The translations under genes and the position numbers were made by a program. From Paracoccaceae bacterium (GTDB taxonomy: Bacteria > Pseudomonadota > Alphaproteobacteria > Rhodobacterales > Rhodobacteraceae), in contig JAGQRV010000015.1 in assembly GCA_020425125.1 (NCBI GenBank), positions 41,353 through 86,191 of the forward strand: 44,839 nucleotides of DNA. The letters are read 5' to 3'. The notes under the pieces were generated by a model, which was given only the letters and a program-made list of their open reading frames with translations, made no database searches and was not told where the DNA came from. Positions 16,470 to 24,563 of this stretch are shown here, one piece after another; within the stretch, counting starts at the first letter, position 1; each line of letters begins with the position of its first letter.

Positions 16470-17809
16470 CGTCTCCTCTTTTCGGCAGCCGCCGCACGAA
16501 TGATATCCTGGGCGCGTTCCCAGCCAGGCGAGCCGACCGGAAGCTGCCCGGCAGCCCGTTGTGCATGTATATCGGCATCTTCCAGCCGGCCTGCCAGTGC
16601 GTATCGCTCGGCCGTCGCCAGCGAGGCATTGCCCTGATCCCCGGCACGGGCATAGGCAATGGCCAGATCGCGCAGCATCGCCGCGTCGTAGCGGTCGCGC
16701 GCGCGGGCCCGCTCCAGAACCTCGATCGCCTGCGCGTTCGACGCGGCGGTGTTCTGCGCCAGCAGCGCTCGGCCGTATCCGGCGAGGATCAGCGACTCGG
16801 TCGGGGCCAGTGCCGCGGCCTTCTCGTAGGCCGTAACCGCAGCACCGGGATTGGCCGACTCGATCTCCATCCAGCCCAGAAGTTCCTCGGCGTAGGCGTC
16901 GTCGGGACGGCGCTCGATCACGACGCCGATGGCTTGACGCGCATTGGTCATGTCGGAGTCGCGGAAATAGGCGACTGCCCGGGCGATCTGTGCCGCGTCC
17001 GACGTGTCGGACGCCTTCAGGCGGCTGAACGTGTAGCTGGGCGGTCGAAGGTAGGCCGACAGCTTCGCCTTGGACCGGTCGAACCAGTAATTCGCCTCCT
17101 GATGATCCTCCGATGGCAGCGGCTTCATCGATGCGACCGCCAGATCCACCGCCCGAATCCGGTCGCGGGTCAGCGGATGGGTCTGGTTGTAGGGATCCTG
17201 GCGTTCGGGCAGCAAGGCTTCCTGCCCTTCGAACAGCGACAGGACGCGCCGGAACGCCTGCGGGTCGATACCCGAACGCGCAAGAAAGGCGATCCCGGAA
17301 TTGTCGGCTGCGGCCTCCTCCTGCCTCGTATGGCCGAAGAAGACCCGCATCGCCGACGAATGGGCGCCCATCGCAATCCCGGCCCCGGCACCCGGATGGC
17401 CCGAGACAGCCCCCGCGGCGACCCCGGCCGCCAGACCCAGAAGGGTGGCATTTCGTGCCGCCTGGGCGTTCAGCCCGCGCCGGGCGACATGGCCGTTGGC
17501 GATATGGCCGATCTCGTGCGCAATCACCGCCTGAAGCTCGGCCGCGGATTGCAGCCGCAGGATCAGTCCCGCATTGACGAAGACCACCCGGCTGTTCACC
17601 ACGAAAGCGTTCATCGCCATATCGTTGACCACGATGACCTGGGTGCGGCTCGCCGGAAGCCCGGCCGCAGTCAAAAGCGGGCGCGCCAGGATGTCCAGGC
17701 CGTGTTCGATTTCGGCATCGCGCAACAGCCCGACCGCCAGGGCCGGCGACGCGGCGGCGAGTCCGGTCAGCAGTGCAAGGCAAAGCGCGATACGGCGGAC
17801 GAGCGGCAT
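16466..17809 (-). CDS. BepA-like M48 metalloprotease with TPR repeats
   Basis: Periplasmic zinc protease of family M48, 447 residues. It has a signal peptide (cleavage about residue 25, ASPALA), then the catalytic domain with HEIGH at 98-102 (zinc ligands His98 and His102, base Glu99) and the third-ligand segment EEAAADNSG. The C-terminal half (about 255-440) is TPR-like helical repeats (AVTAYEKAAALAPTESLIL...). This is the architecture of BepA (YfgC), which degrades or matures stalled outer-membrane proteins such as LptD. The ATG at 17809 has GGGAGG four bases upstream; an upstream start at 17875 is less likely. It is first of the two-gene unit with the dsbA-like gene and is divergent from the aminotransferase, 53 bases apart. 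Confidence 0.92.
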   Translation of the reverse strand: MPLVRRIALCLALLTGLAAASPALAVGLLRDAEIEHGLDILARPLLTAAGLPASRTQVIVVNDMAMNAFVVNSRVVFVNAGLILRLQSAAELQAVIAHEIGHIANGHVARRGLNAQAARNATLLGLAAGVAAGAVSGHPGAGAGIAMGAHSSAMRVFFGHTRQEEAAADNSGIAFLARSGIDPQAFRRVLSLFEGQEALLPERQDPYNQTHPLTRDRIRAVDLAVASMKPLPSEDHQEANYWFDRSKAKLSAYLRPPSYTFSRLKASDTSDAAQIARAVAYFRDSDMTNARQAIGVVIERRPDDAYAEELLGWMEIESANPGAAVTAYEKAAALAPTESLILAGYGRALLAQNTAASNAQAIEVLERARARDRYDAAMLRDLAIAYARAGDQGNASLATAERYALAGRLEDADIHAQRAAGQLPVGSPGWERAQDIIRAAAAEKRRR

Positions 17810-17862
17810 TGACCTCCCTTGAGGGGGATGCGAACGGATCCCGGGATCATTGGGAGAGATTG

Positions 17863-19023
17863 ATGAAGAACTCAAGGCGCAGCGCCGTCGATCCCTTCAT
17901 CGTGATGGATGTGGTACAGTCGGCCGCCGAGGCGGAAGCGGCCGGCCGGCGGATCATCCACATGGAGGTCGGTCAGCCGGGCACCCGTGCACCGGCGCTG
18001 GCGCGGAGCGCCGTCGCGGCTGCGCTGGACGCGCAGCCCTTGGGGTATACCGTCACGCTCGGTCTTCCGGTCCTTCGGCGCAGCATCGCGCAGCTCTACG
18101 CGCGCTGGTACGGGATCACGCTGGACCCGGCACGGGTCGTGGTGACCACGGGATCGTCGGGTGCCTTCCTGCTGGCGTTCAGCGCGCTTTTCGATACCGG
18201 CGCGCGGGTCGGCGTATGCGAGCCGGGCTATCCGTCCTACCGCCATATCCTGAAGGCCCTCGGCCTTTCGGCAGTGGGCGTCCCGACCCATGCTGCGGCC
18301 GGGCACCGGCTTCGGCCCTCGGACCTGCCGGACGGCCTGGAAGGACTGATCCTCGCGTCGCCGAACAACCCGACCGGCACGATCCACGATCGCGCCGAAC
18401 TTGCGGCCCTGATCGCGCGCTGCAGCGAAGCCGGGACGGCCTTCGTGTCGGACGAGATCTATCATGGCCTGCATTACGGCGACCGCGCGGTTTCGGCGCT
18501 GGAGATCAGCGACGACGTCTACGTGATCAACTCCTTCTCCAAGTATTTTTCGATGACCGGCTGGCGGGTCGGCTGGATGGTCGTGCCCCCGGATCAGGTG
18601 CGGGTGATCGAACGCCTGGCGCAGAACATGTTCGTCTGCGCCCCCCATGTGAGCCAGGTTGCCGCGCTGGCCGCACTCGACGCCGCGGACGAGCTGGAGC
18701 AGAACCGCGCGCATTATGCGGAAAACCGCCGGCTGATGCTTGAGGGGCTGCCGAAAGCCGGGTTTGCCCGCCTGGCGCCGCCCGATGGCGCTTTCTACTG
18801 TTATGCCGATGTTTCGGACCTGACCGATGACAGCCGTGCGCTGGCGTCCCGGATGCTTGCCGAGGCCGGAGTGGCGGTCACGCCGGGCCTCGATTTCGAC
18901 CCGGTCCGTGGTTCGCAAACGTTGCGCTTCTCCTATGCCGCCACGACCGCAGACATTCAGGAAGGCCTGGCGCGACTGGCGGACTTCATGAGGCGCTGGC
19001 AGGGCACGCGGGCGGCAGGGTGA
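17863..19023 (+). CDS. PLP-dependent aminotransferase, class I/II
   Basis: Fold-type I aminotransferase, 386 residues, cytoplasmic. It has EVGQPGTRAPALA near the start, the cofactor-binding segment SPNNPTG (Asn contact), DEIYHGLHY (Asp contact to the pyridine), and the PLP lysine in SFSKYFSMTGWRVGW. This is the AspC / class-I subgroup, which transfers amino groups between amino acids and 2-oxoglutarate; the substrate is undetermined. The ATG at 17863 has GGGAGA upstream; the open frame begins 30 codons earlier but overlaps the divergent BepA-like gene. It starts 53 bases from that gene, so their promoters must overlap or lie close. A hairpin at 19050 may end the transcript. Confidence 0.9.
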   Translation: MKNSRRSAVDPFIVMDVVQSAAEAEAAGRRIIHMEVGQPGTRAPALARSAVAAALDAQPLGYTVTLGLPVLRRSIAQLYARWYGITLDPARVVVTTGSSGAFLLAFSALFDTGARVGVCEPGYPSYRHILKALGLSAVGVPTHAAAGHRLRPSDLPDGLEGLILASPNNPTGTIHDRAELAALIARCSEAGTAFVSDEIYHGLHYGDRAVSALEISDDVYVINSFSKYFSMTGWRVGWMVVPPDQVRVIERLAQNMFVCAPHVSQVAALAALDAADELEQNRAHYAENRRLMLEGLPKAGFARLAPPDGAFYCYADVSDLTDDSRALASRMLAEAGVAVTPGLDFDPVRGSQTLRFSYAATTADIQEGLARLADFMRRWQGTRAAG

Positions 19024-19049
19024 GATAGGGTCGAGCGCGACGGTTCTGC

Positions 19050-19081
19050 ATCACAATTCGCGCAGGCGTAGTTGTGATTTT
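19050..19081 (+). terminator. Hairpin after aminotransferase, abutting the PBP1A promoter
   Basis: ATCACAA (19050-19056) with TTGTGAT (19072-19078), a 15-base interior that includes a CGC/GCG mini-stem, followed by TTT. It could be a weak rho-independent terminator. Because its right arm ends just before a good -35 (19080), it could instead be a regulator-binding site. Confidence 0.45.
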
Positions 19082-19108
19082 GACCCTCCCCCCGCCGCAC
19101 GGTATAGG
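19080..19108 (+). promoter_or_regulatory. Promoter of the PBP1A gene
   Basis: -35 TTGACC (19080-19085), a 17-base GC-rich spacer, and -10 TATAGG (19103-19108). This is one of the best sigma-70-like matches in the window. The predicted transcript start near 19115 leaves about 25 bases of leader before the GTG at 19139. Confidence 0.7.
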
Positions 19109-19138
19109 CACGGGCACAACAGAGCGGAAGGCCTTCGC

Positions 19139-21667
19139 GTGCTGCGTTTCATCCTCGGAATCTTTGGCGCCATCTTCAGTTTCATCACCATCGGTGCGGT
19201 GCTTGCCGCGCTGATCGTGGGCGGCGTGTTCTGGATGTATTCCCGCGATCTTCCGAACCACGAACAGCTGGCCCAGTACGCACCGGCGACGATCAGCCGG
19301 GTCTACGATTCGCAGGGCGAACTGATCGACGAGTTTGCGCGGGAGCGCCGCATCTTCGTGCCGTCCTCCGAGATCCCCGATCTCGTGAAGGAGGCGTTCA
19401 TCTCGGCCGAGGACAAGAACTTCTACAGCCACCACGGCTACGATCCGATGGGGATGGTGGCGGCGGTGGTCGGGATGGCCCGTGGCGGCTCGCTCCGCGG
19501 CGCGTCCACGATCACCCAGCAGGTGATGAAGAACTTCCTGCTGTCCTCGGATCGCTCGGCCGAACGCAAGATCAAGGAACTGATCCTGGCCACGCGGCTG
19601 GAACAGACTCTGTCCAAGGACAAGATCCTGGAACTCTACCTGAACGAGATTTATCTCGGCCAGAACAGCTATGGCGTGGCGGCGGCGGCGCAGACCTATT
19701 TCAACAAGGAACTCGACGAGTTGCGGCCCGAAGAGGCGGCCTATCTCGCCTCGCTGCCCAAGGCGCCGTCGACCTATCACCCGGTCCGCGACCGCGAGCG
19801 TGCGACCGAACGGCGGGATTTCGTGCTGCGCGAGATGTATCAGAACGGATATCTCGACCGGGCGGCCTATGAGGCCGCGCGCGCCGCGCCGCTCAAATCG
19901 GTCCAGGGCGGCGACTATCCGAGCTTCCGCGCCGCGCTGCCGCCGCGCGGGTATTTCACCGACGAGATCCGCCGCCAGCTGACCGAGGATTTCGGCGAGG
20001 CCGAGTTCTTCACCGGCGGTCTCAGCGTGCGCTCGACGCTGGTCCCGGAGATGCAGGACTACGCGGCCGAAGCACTGCGCCACGGGCTGGAGAAATATGA
20101 CCGGTCCCGGGGTCTCTGGCGGGGCACGGGTGTCGAGATCCCGACCGAGAAGCTGGCCAACGAGTCGGCCTGGCGCAGCGCCCTCGGCGCGGCCCGGCTG
20201 GCACGCGACATCGAGGGCTGGCACGTGGCCGTCGTGCTCGATACGGACGGCAATCAGGCCCGGATCGGAATCGAGGACCAGCCGGTTGACGCGGCGACGG
20301 ATTTCATCCCGGTCAGCGAGATGACCTGGGCGCACCGGCGCGGGCAGGGGCGCACCCAGGCGCCTTCGGATCTCCTGAAGCCGGGAGACGTGGTGTATGT
20401 GAGAGCCGAAACCAACGACAGCGGCGCCGTCACCCATTATTCGCTCCGCCAGATCCCGGAGGTCGAGGGCGCCTTCGTCGCGATGGACGTGAACACCGGA
20501 CGTGTCATCGCCATGCAGGGCGGCTTCTCGTACCAGTATTCGGTCTTCAATCGCGCCACACAGGCCACCCGGCAGCCCGGCTCGTCCTTCAAGCCGTTCG
20601 TCTACGCCGCGGCGCTCGACAACGGCTACACCCCGGCAACAATCGTCGTCGACGCGCCGATCGAGGTGAATGTCGGCGGCACGATCTGGCGGCCGAAGAA
20701 CTACTCTGACAAGTATTACGGTCCGACGCCGCTCCGTACCGGGATCGAGAAATCCCGGAACCTGATGACCGTGCGTCTGGCGCAGGCAGTGGGCATGAAC
20801 AAGGTCGCGGAATATGCCGAGAAGTTCGGCGTCTACGACGACATGCCGGCCTATATCGCCAACGCGCTCGGCGCGCAGGAGACGACGCTCTACCGGATGG
20901 TGACTGCCTACGCGATGTTCGCCAATGGCGGCGAGCGCATCAAGCCGACGCTGGTGGACCGGATTCAGGACCGCTGGGGCAACACTGTCTATCGCCACGA
21001 CACACGGACGTGCGTCGATTGCGAAACCCTCCTGCTGCCGGAGGGCGAAGCGCCGCGGATCGAATCCGACCGTGAGAGGGTGATGGACCCGATCACCGCC
21101 TACCAGCTCACGTCGATGATGCAAGGCGTGGTCGAGCGCGGCACCGCAGCGGGCGCGGTTCACCTGCCGGTTCCCACGGCGGGCAAAACCGGTACCACCA
21201 ACGACGAGAAGGACGTCTGGTTCATCGGCTTCACGTCCAACATCGTGGCGGGCTGCTACATCGGGTACGACCAGCCCCGACCGCTGGGCCACGGGATCTC
21301 GGGCGGCGGTACCTGCGCACCGGTCTTCAACGAGTTCATGCAGCACGCGGTCAAGGTCTATGGCGGTGCGCCCTTCACGGTGCCGCCCGGAGGTCACTTC
21401 ATCAAGATCGACCGGGTGACCGGCGCTCGGCTCTCGGACGATGCCAGCGGTCGCAACGTTGTTGCGGAATATTTCCGCGACAACGTCGACACCAATTTCG
21501 GCGCCGCCGTGGTGGATGGCGGGTTCGCGATGGGTGCCAACTTGCCGATCTATTCCCGCGCCGAAGCGCTGGAATCGCAGACCGAGGTGACGACCTCGAC
21601 CGGTCAGCGTGCCACGCTGCCGAAGAAGGCGGGGTTCGGTGCGATCAGTTCCGGCGGGCTTTACTGA
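19139..21667 (+). CDS. mrcA: Penicillin-binding protein 1A, bifunctional
   Basis: Class A penicillin-binding protein that polymerises and cross-links peptidoglycan at the inner membrane, 842 residues. It has a short cytoplasmic tail and one transmembrane helix (about 5-33). The GT51 transglycosylase domain has EDKNFYSHHG (catalytic Glu91) and GASTITQQ. An OB-like insert follows, then the transpeptidase with SSFK (Ser482, Lys485), SRN (in EKSRNLMT) and KTGTT (Lys683). The domain order and length match PBP1A. The GTG start has GGAAGG upstream and a strong promoter. The C-terminal 70 residues past the fold are Ala/Ser/Thr-rich. It is followed by prfB, which has its own promoter. Confidence 0.96.
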   Translation: MLRFILGIFGAIFSFITIGAVLAALIVGGVFWMYSRDLPNHEQLAQYAPATISRVYDSQGELIDEFARERRIFVPSSEIPDLVKEAFISAEDKNFYSHHGYDPMGMVAAVVGMARGGSLRGASTITQQVMKNFLLSSDRSAERKIKELILATRLEQTLSKDKILELYLNEIYLGQNSYGVAAAAQTYFNKELDELRPEEAAYLASLPKAPSTYHPVRDRERATERRDFVLREMYQNGYLDRAAYEAARAAPLKSVQGGDYPSFRAALPPRGYFTDEIRRQLTEDFGEAEFFTGGLSVRSTLVPEMQDYAAEALRHGLEKYDRSRGLWRGTGVEIPTEKLANESAWRSALGAARLARDIEGWHVAVVLDTDGNQARIGIEDQPVDAATDFIPVSEMTWAHRRGQGRTQAPSDLLKPGDVVYVRAETNDSGAVTHYSLRQIPEVEGAFVAMDVNTGRVIAMQGGFSYQYSVFNRATQATRQPGSSFKPFVYAAALDNGYTPATIVVDAPIEVNVGGTIWRPKNYSDKYYGPTPLRTGIEKSRNLMTVRLAQAVGMNKVAEYAEKFGVYDDMPAYIANALGAQETTLYRMVTAYAMFANGGERIKPTLVDRIQDRWGNTVYRHDTRTCVDCETLLLPEGEAPRIESDRERVMDPITAYQLTSMMQGVVERGTAAGAVHLPVPTAGKTGTTNDEKDVWFIGFTSNIVAGCYIGYDQPRPLGHGISGGGTCAPVFNEFMQHAVKVYGGAPFTVPPGGHFIKIDRVTGARLSDDASGRNVVAEYFRDNVDTNFGAAVVDGGFAMGANLPIYSRAEALESQTEVTTSTGQRATLPKKAGFGAISSGGLY

Positions 21668-21679
21668 CCCTGGCCCGCC

Positions 21680-21707
21680 TTGCCTGTCCACGGGCGCCTG
21701 CTATAAC
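21680..21707 (+). promoter_or_regulatory. Promoter of prfB
   Basis: -35 TTGCCT (21680-21685), a 16-base spacer, and -10 TATAAC (21702-21707), a near-consensus -10. It lies 13 bases after the PBP1A stop and about 78 bases before the prfB ATG. Confidence 0.6.
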
Positions 21708-21784
21708 CGGGTGTCCCAAGCATCGGCTGCGGCGTATGTCGCGGTCGGGGGCAGGGACCGAATGATGTTTCGCAAGGGGTCGCG

Positions 21785-22912
21785 ATGCGCGCGGAAATCC
21801 AGAACACGGTGGCCGAGGTTGAGAAGTCGCTGAAGTTGCTGGCGCAGCGGATGGACTGGGATACCGCCCAGCACCGGCTGGAGGAATTCAACGCGATGGC
21901 CGAGGCTCCCGGCCTGTGGGATGACCCGGCCCACGCGCAGAAGCTGATGCGCGACCGCCAGATGCTGGTGGATGCGATCGAGACCTATATCGGCCTCAAG
22001 CGCGACCTCGAAGATCAGATCGAACTGATCGAGCTTGGCGAGGCTGAGGGCGACGCCGAGGTCGTGCGTGACGCCGAGGCGACGATCAAGGCGTTGCGCG
22101 AGACGGCGGCGGCAAAGGAGATCGAGGCGCTGCTCGACGGCGAGGCGGACGGGAACGACACCTTCCTGGAGATCAATTCGGGCGCGGGCGGCACGGAATC
22201 CTGCGACTGGGCGGCAATGCTGGCGCGAATGTATGTCCGCTGGGCCGAGGCCCATGGTTACGAGGTGGAACTGCAGTCCGAGAATCCGGGGGAAGAGGCC
22301 GGGATCAAGTCGGCTTGCTACAAGATCTCGGGCCACAACGCCTATGGATGGCTGAAGACAGAATCGGGCGTGCACCGTCTCGTGCGTATCTCGCCCTATG
22401 ACAGCGCCGCACGGCGCCATACCTCGTTCTCGTCGGTCTGGGTCTATCCGGTTGTGGACGACAACATCGAGATCGAGGTGAACCCGGCCGATATCCGGAT
22501 CGACACCTACCGCTCGTCCGGCGCGGGCGGGCAGCATGTCAACACCACCGACTCCGCGGTGCGGATCACCCATATGCCGACCGGGATCGTGGTGACGTCG
22601 TCCGAAAAATCCCAGCACCAGAACCGCGACATCGCCATGAAGGCGCTGAAGTCGCGGCTCTACCAGATGGAACTTGACCGGCGGAACGCCGCCATCGCCG
22701 AAGCGCATGAGGCCAAGGGCGAGGCCGGCTGGGGCAACCAGATCCGTTCGTATGTGCTCCAGCCCTACCAGATGGTGAAGGATCTGCGGACGGGGGTGGA
22801 AACGTCGGACACGCAAGGCGTCCTCGACGGGGATCTGGACCAGTTCATGGCTGCGACGCTGGCGCTGGAACTGACCGGAAAGAGCCGCGCCGAGGCCCGC
22901 GCCGAGGGCTGA
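21785..22912 (+). CDS. prfB: Peptide chain release factor 2
   Basis: Release factor RF2, which ends translation at UGA and UAA by triggering peptidyl-tRNA hydrolysis, 375 residues. The GGQ motif is at 248-250 in [16 protein letters not shown]. The codon-reading loop reads SPY ([15 protein letters not shown]) where E. coli has SPF. The coiled N-terminal domain and a C-terminal tail with [18 protein letters not shown] match RF2. There is no in-frame UGA near codon 26, so the autoregulatory +1 frameshift of E. coli prfB is absent. The ATG at 21785 is 117 bases after PBP1A and has AAGGGG upstream. Confidence 0.96.
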   Translation: MRAEIQNTVAEVEKSLKLLAQRMDWDTAQHRLEEFNAMAEAPGLWDDPAHAQKLMRDRQMLVDAIETYIGLKRDLEDQIELIELGEAEGDAEVVRDAEATIKALRETAAAKEIEALLDGEADGNDTFLEINSGAGGTESCDWAAMLARMYVRWAEAHGYEVELQSENPGEEAGIKSACYKISGHNAYGWLKTESGVHRLVRISPYDSAARRHTSFSSVWVYPVVDDNIEIEVNPADIRIDTYRSSGAGGQHVNTTDSAVRITHMPTGIVVTSSEKSQHQNRDIAMKALKSRLYQMELDRRNAAIAEAHEAKGEAGWGNQIRSYVLQPYQMVKDLRTGVETSDTQGVLDGDLDQFMAATLALELTGKSRAEARAEG

Positions 22913-22978
22913 CAGGCCCAGTCCCCCCGGCCTGCGCGGCAGGGCGCCGCGGGAGCGCAGAGGCCGCATCCGCAGCGA

Positions 22979-23007
22979 TTGACAGGCCCCGGCGCAGACG
23001 CCACGCT
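22979..23007 (+). promoter_or_regulatory. Possible promoter of the DUF2189 gene
   Basis: A perfect -35 TTGACA (22979-22984) with a poor -10 CACGCT (23002-23007) after 17 bases. Offered because the hexamer is exact and lies 70 bases before a gene with a strong ribosome site. The remainder of 22913-23053 shows no gene. Confidence 0.3.
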
Positions 23008-23053
23008 TCAGGGTAAACGCACATCACGTGCTCGCGATCAGGAGGAGTCTGCC

Positions 23054-23857
23054 ATGCCCGCCGAGCCGGTCCCCGATTTCCGGACCACCGACGCTCCGCC
23101 GTCACCCCCCGCCGTTCTGCGTCCCGTCACCTATGACACACTGCGGTCCGCACTGCAGAAGGGGTTCGAGGATTTCCGGGCCGAACCGGGCTGGGGCCTG
23201 TTCTTCGGCGGCGCCTACGTGATCGGCGGTTTCATCCTCTGGGCGATTGCGCTCTGGATCGGCAATGTCGGCCTGATGGTGCCGCTCGCCTTTGCCTTCC
23301 CACTGATCGGACCTTTCGCGGCGATTGGCCTTTACGAGGTGAGCCGGCGCCGGGAGAGCGGGGAGCCGCTGGGACGAGCCGAAGTTCTCGGGGCGGTTTT
23401 CCGGCAAAGGAACGGTCAAATCCCGTTCCTCGGTGTCGTGATGCTCTTCATGGCGCTGGTCTGGATCGTGCTGTCGCGGCTGACATTCGCGATCTTCATG
23501 GGCAACCACACGATGACCAACGTGTTCACCTCGACCGGCATCCTGTTCAGTTTCGACGGCTTCTTCATGGTGCTGGTCGAACTGGCGGTCGGTTTCTCGG
23601 TTGCTTTTCTGGTCTATGCGATCACCGTGATCGGGATGCCGATGCTGCTGGACCGGGAGGTGGATTTCGTCACCGCGATGATCACCAGCTTCGAAGTGGT
23701 GACATCGAACCTGAGGCCCATGCTTGCATGGGCGGTGCTCCTGGCTGCGCTGCTGCTTGTCGGATTGCTGCCGGCGTTCCTCGGCCTGTTCATCGTCTTG
23801 CCGGTGCTTGGCCACGGCACCTGGCACCTCTATCGCAGCGCGGTGGCGGCGGCCTGA
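23054..23857 (+). CDS. DUF2189 integral membrane protein
   Basis: Polytopic membrane protein of the DUF2189 family, 267 residues, function unknown. After a 40-residue Pro-rich cytoplasmic start and an amphipathic stretch there are about six hydrophobic helices, including GLFFGGAYVIGGFILWAIAL, a second near LMVPLAFAFPLIGPFAAIGL, and a final pair in AWAVLLAALLLVGLLPAFLG. The family signature GLYEVSRRRESGEP follows the second helix, and the last third holds PMLLDREVDFVTAMITS. The start is certain: AGGAGGAG lies directly upstream. It is monocistronic, ending before a strong hairpin that it shares with the convergent bactofilin gene. Confidence 0.85.
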   Translation: MPAEPVPDFRTTDAPPSPPAVLRPVTYDTLRSALQKGFEDFRAEPGWGLFFGGAYVIGGFILWAIALWIGNVGLMVPLAFAFPLIGPFAAIGLYEVSRRRESGEPLGRAEVLGAVFRQRNGQIPFLGVVMLFMALVWIVLSRLTFAIFMGNHTMTNVFTSTGILFSFDGFFMVLVELAVGFSVAFLVYAITVIGMPMLLDREVDFVTAMITSFEVVTSNLRPMLAWAVLLAALLLVGLLPAFLGLFIVLPVLGHGTWHLYRSAVAAA

Positions 23858-23880
23858 CCTCGCAGCGGCGCCCAGTTCTC

Positions 23881-23905
23881 GCCGGGCCGACCCGATCGGC
23901 CCGGC
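23881..23905. terminator. Bidirectional hairpin, DUF2189 / bactofilin
   Basis: Perfect ten-base stem GCCGGGCCGA (23881-23890) with TCGGCCCGGC (23896-23905), loop CCCGA, between two convergent genes (stops at 23857 and 24033). There is no clear U-run on either strand. Confidence 0.55.
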
Positions 23906-24032
23906 ATTGACTGCAGCGGGGATACCTGCCGATTTCGGGGTACGAATTTGTACGGCCATCGAAACGGCATGTCACGAGAACCCTAGACCCGGGCTCACCG
24001 GGACGAGGGCTCGGACACGTGGCGTTGGGAAA

Positions 24033-24563
24033 TCAGCTGCCGGATTGTGCCGACGGGGTGTCCGCTGCACCGGAACTCGGCGCAGGTGCGGCGAGATTTG
24101 GACGGCTGGACTGACCGCCGGTCTTGAGCGGATCTTCCTGGCGCTGGACCGAGCCCTCGAAATGGGCGCCGCTCTCGATCGCGATGGTCTTGTGGATGAT
24201 GTCGCCTTCCACCTTCGCGGTCGAGGTCAGCCGGACCTTCAGCCCGCGGACCTTCCCGATCACATGGCCATTGACGACCACATCATCGGCGACCAGTTCC
24301 CCACGAATGGTGGCGGTTTCGCCCACGGTCAGCAGATGGGCATAAATGTCGCCCTCGATCGTGCCTTCGACCTGAACGTCGCCCGAGGTGCGCACATTGC
24401 CGGTGATGGTCAGGTCGCTCGACAGAACGGATGCCGGCGGCTTGACCTTGGAGGCCGGGCTCGGCGATGTCGAAAAGTCCTGAGGCGCCGGACGGGCGTC
24501 GGCGGGCTTGTCGGCTTCACCGGCCTTCGGGGCGGTTTCGGGGCCCCTGTGCTTAGAGAACAT
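24033..24563 (-). CDS. Bactofilin-family cytoskeletal protein
   Basis: Bactofilin, a self-assembling beta-helical cytoskeletal protein that forms membrane-associated filaments and recruits wall enzymes, 176 residues. A disordered Pro/Ala/Lys-rich N-terminus (1-45) is followed by the central DUF583 domain (about 45-150) with its short repeating turns (LTITGNVRTSGDVQVEGTIEGDI, then GETATIRGELVADDVVVNGHVIGKVRG) and a short disordered tail. There is no transmembrane helix. Its start lies inside the last codons of the M23 peptidase gene (11-base overlap), so the two are one translational unit. Bactofilin plus M23 pairs are a known association in shape control of other bacteria, for example helical Helicobacter and stalked alphaproteobacteria. 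Confidence 0.93.
   Translation of the reverse strand: MFSKHRGPETAPKAGEADKPADARPAPQDFSTSPSPASKVKPPASVLSSDLTITGNVRTSGDVQVEGTIEGDIYAHLLTVGETATIRGELVADDVVVNGHVIGKVRGLKVRLTSTAKVEGDIIHKTIAIESGAHFEGSVQRQEDPLKTGGQSSRPNLAAPAPSSGAADTPSAQSGS

Noticed and set aside
16470-17783. N-terminal extension of the DsbA-like frame through the whole BepA-like gene, as a 691-residue fusion
   Set aside because: The extension is the shadow frame of the M48 gene. The DsbA-like protein has its own signal peptide and ribosome site at 16469.
18986-21691. 901-codon minus-strand frame opposite the PBP1A gene
   Set aside because: PBP1A motifs are intact on the plus strand and the antisense product resembles no protein family; a GC-driven shadow.
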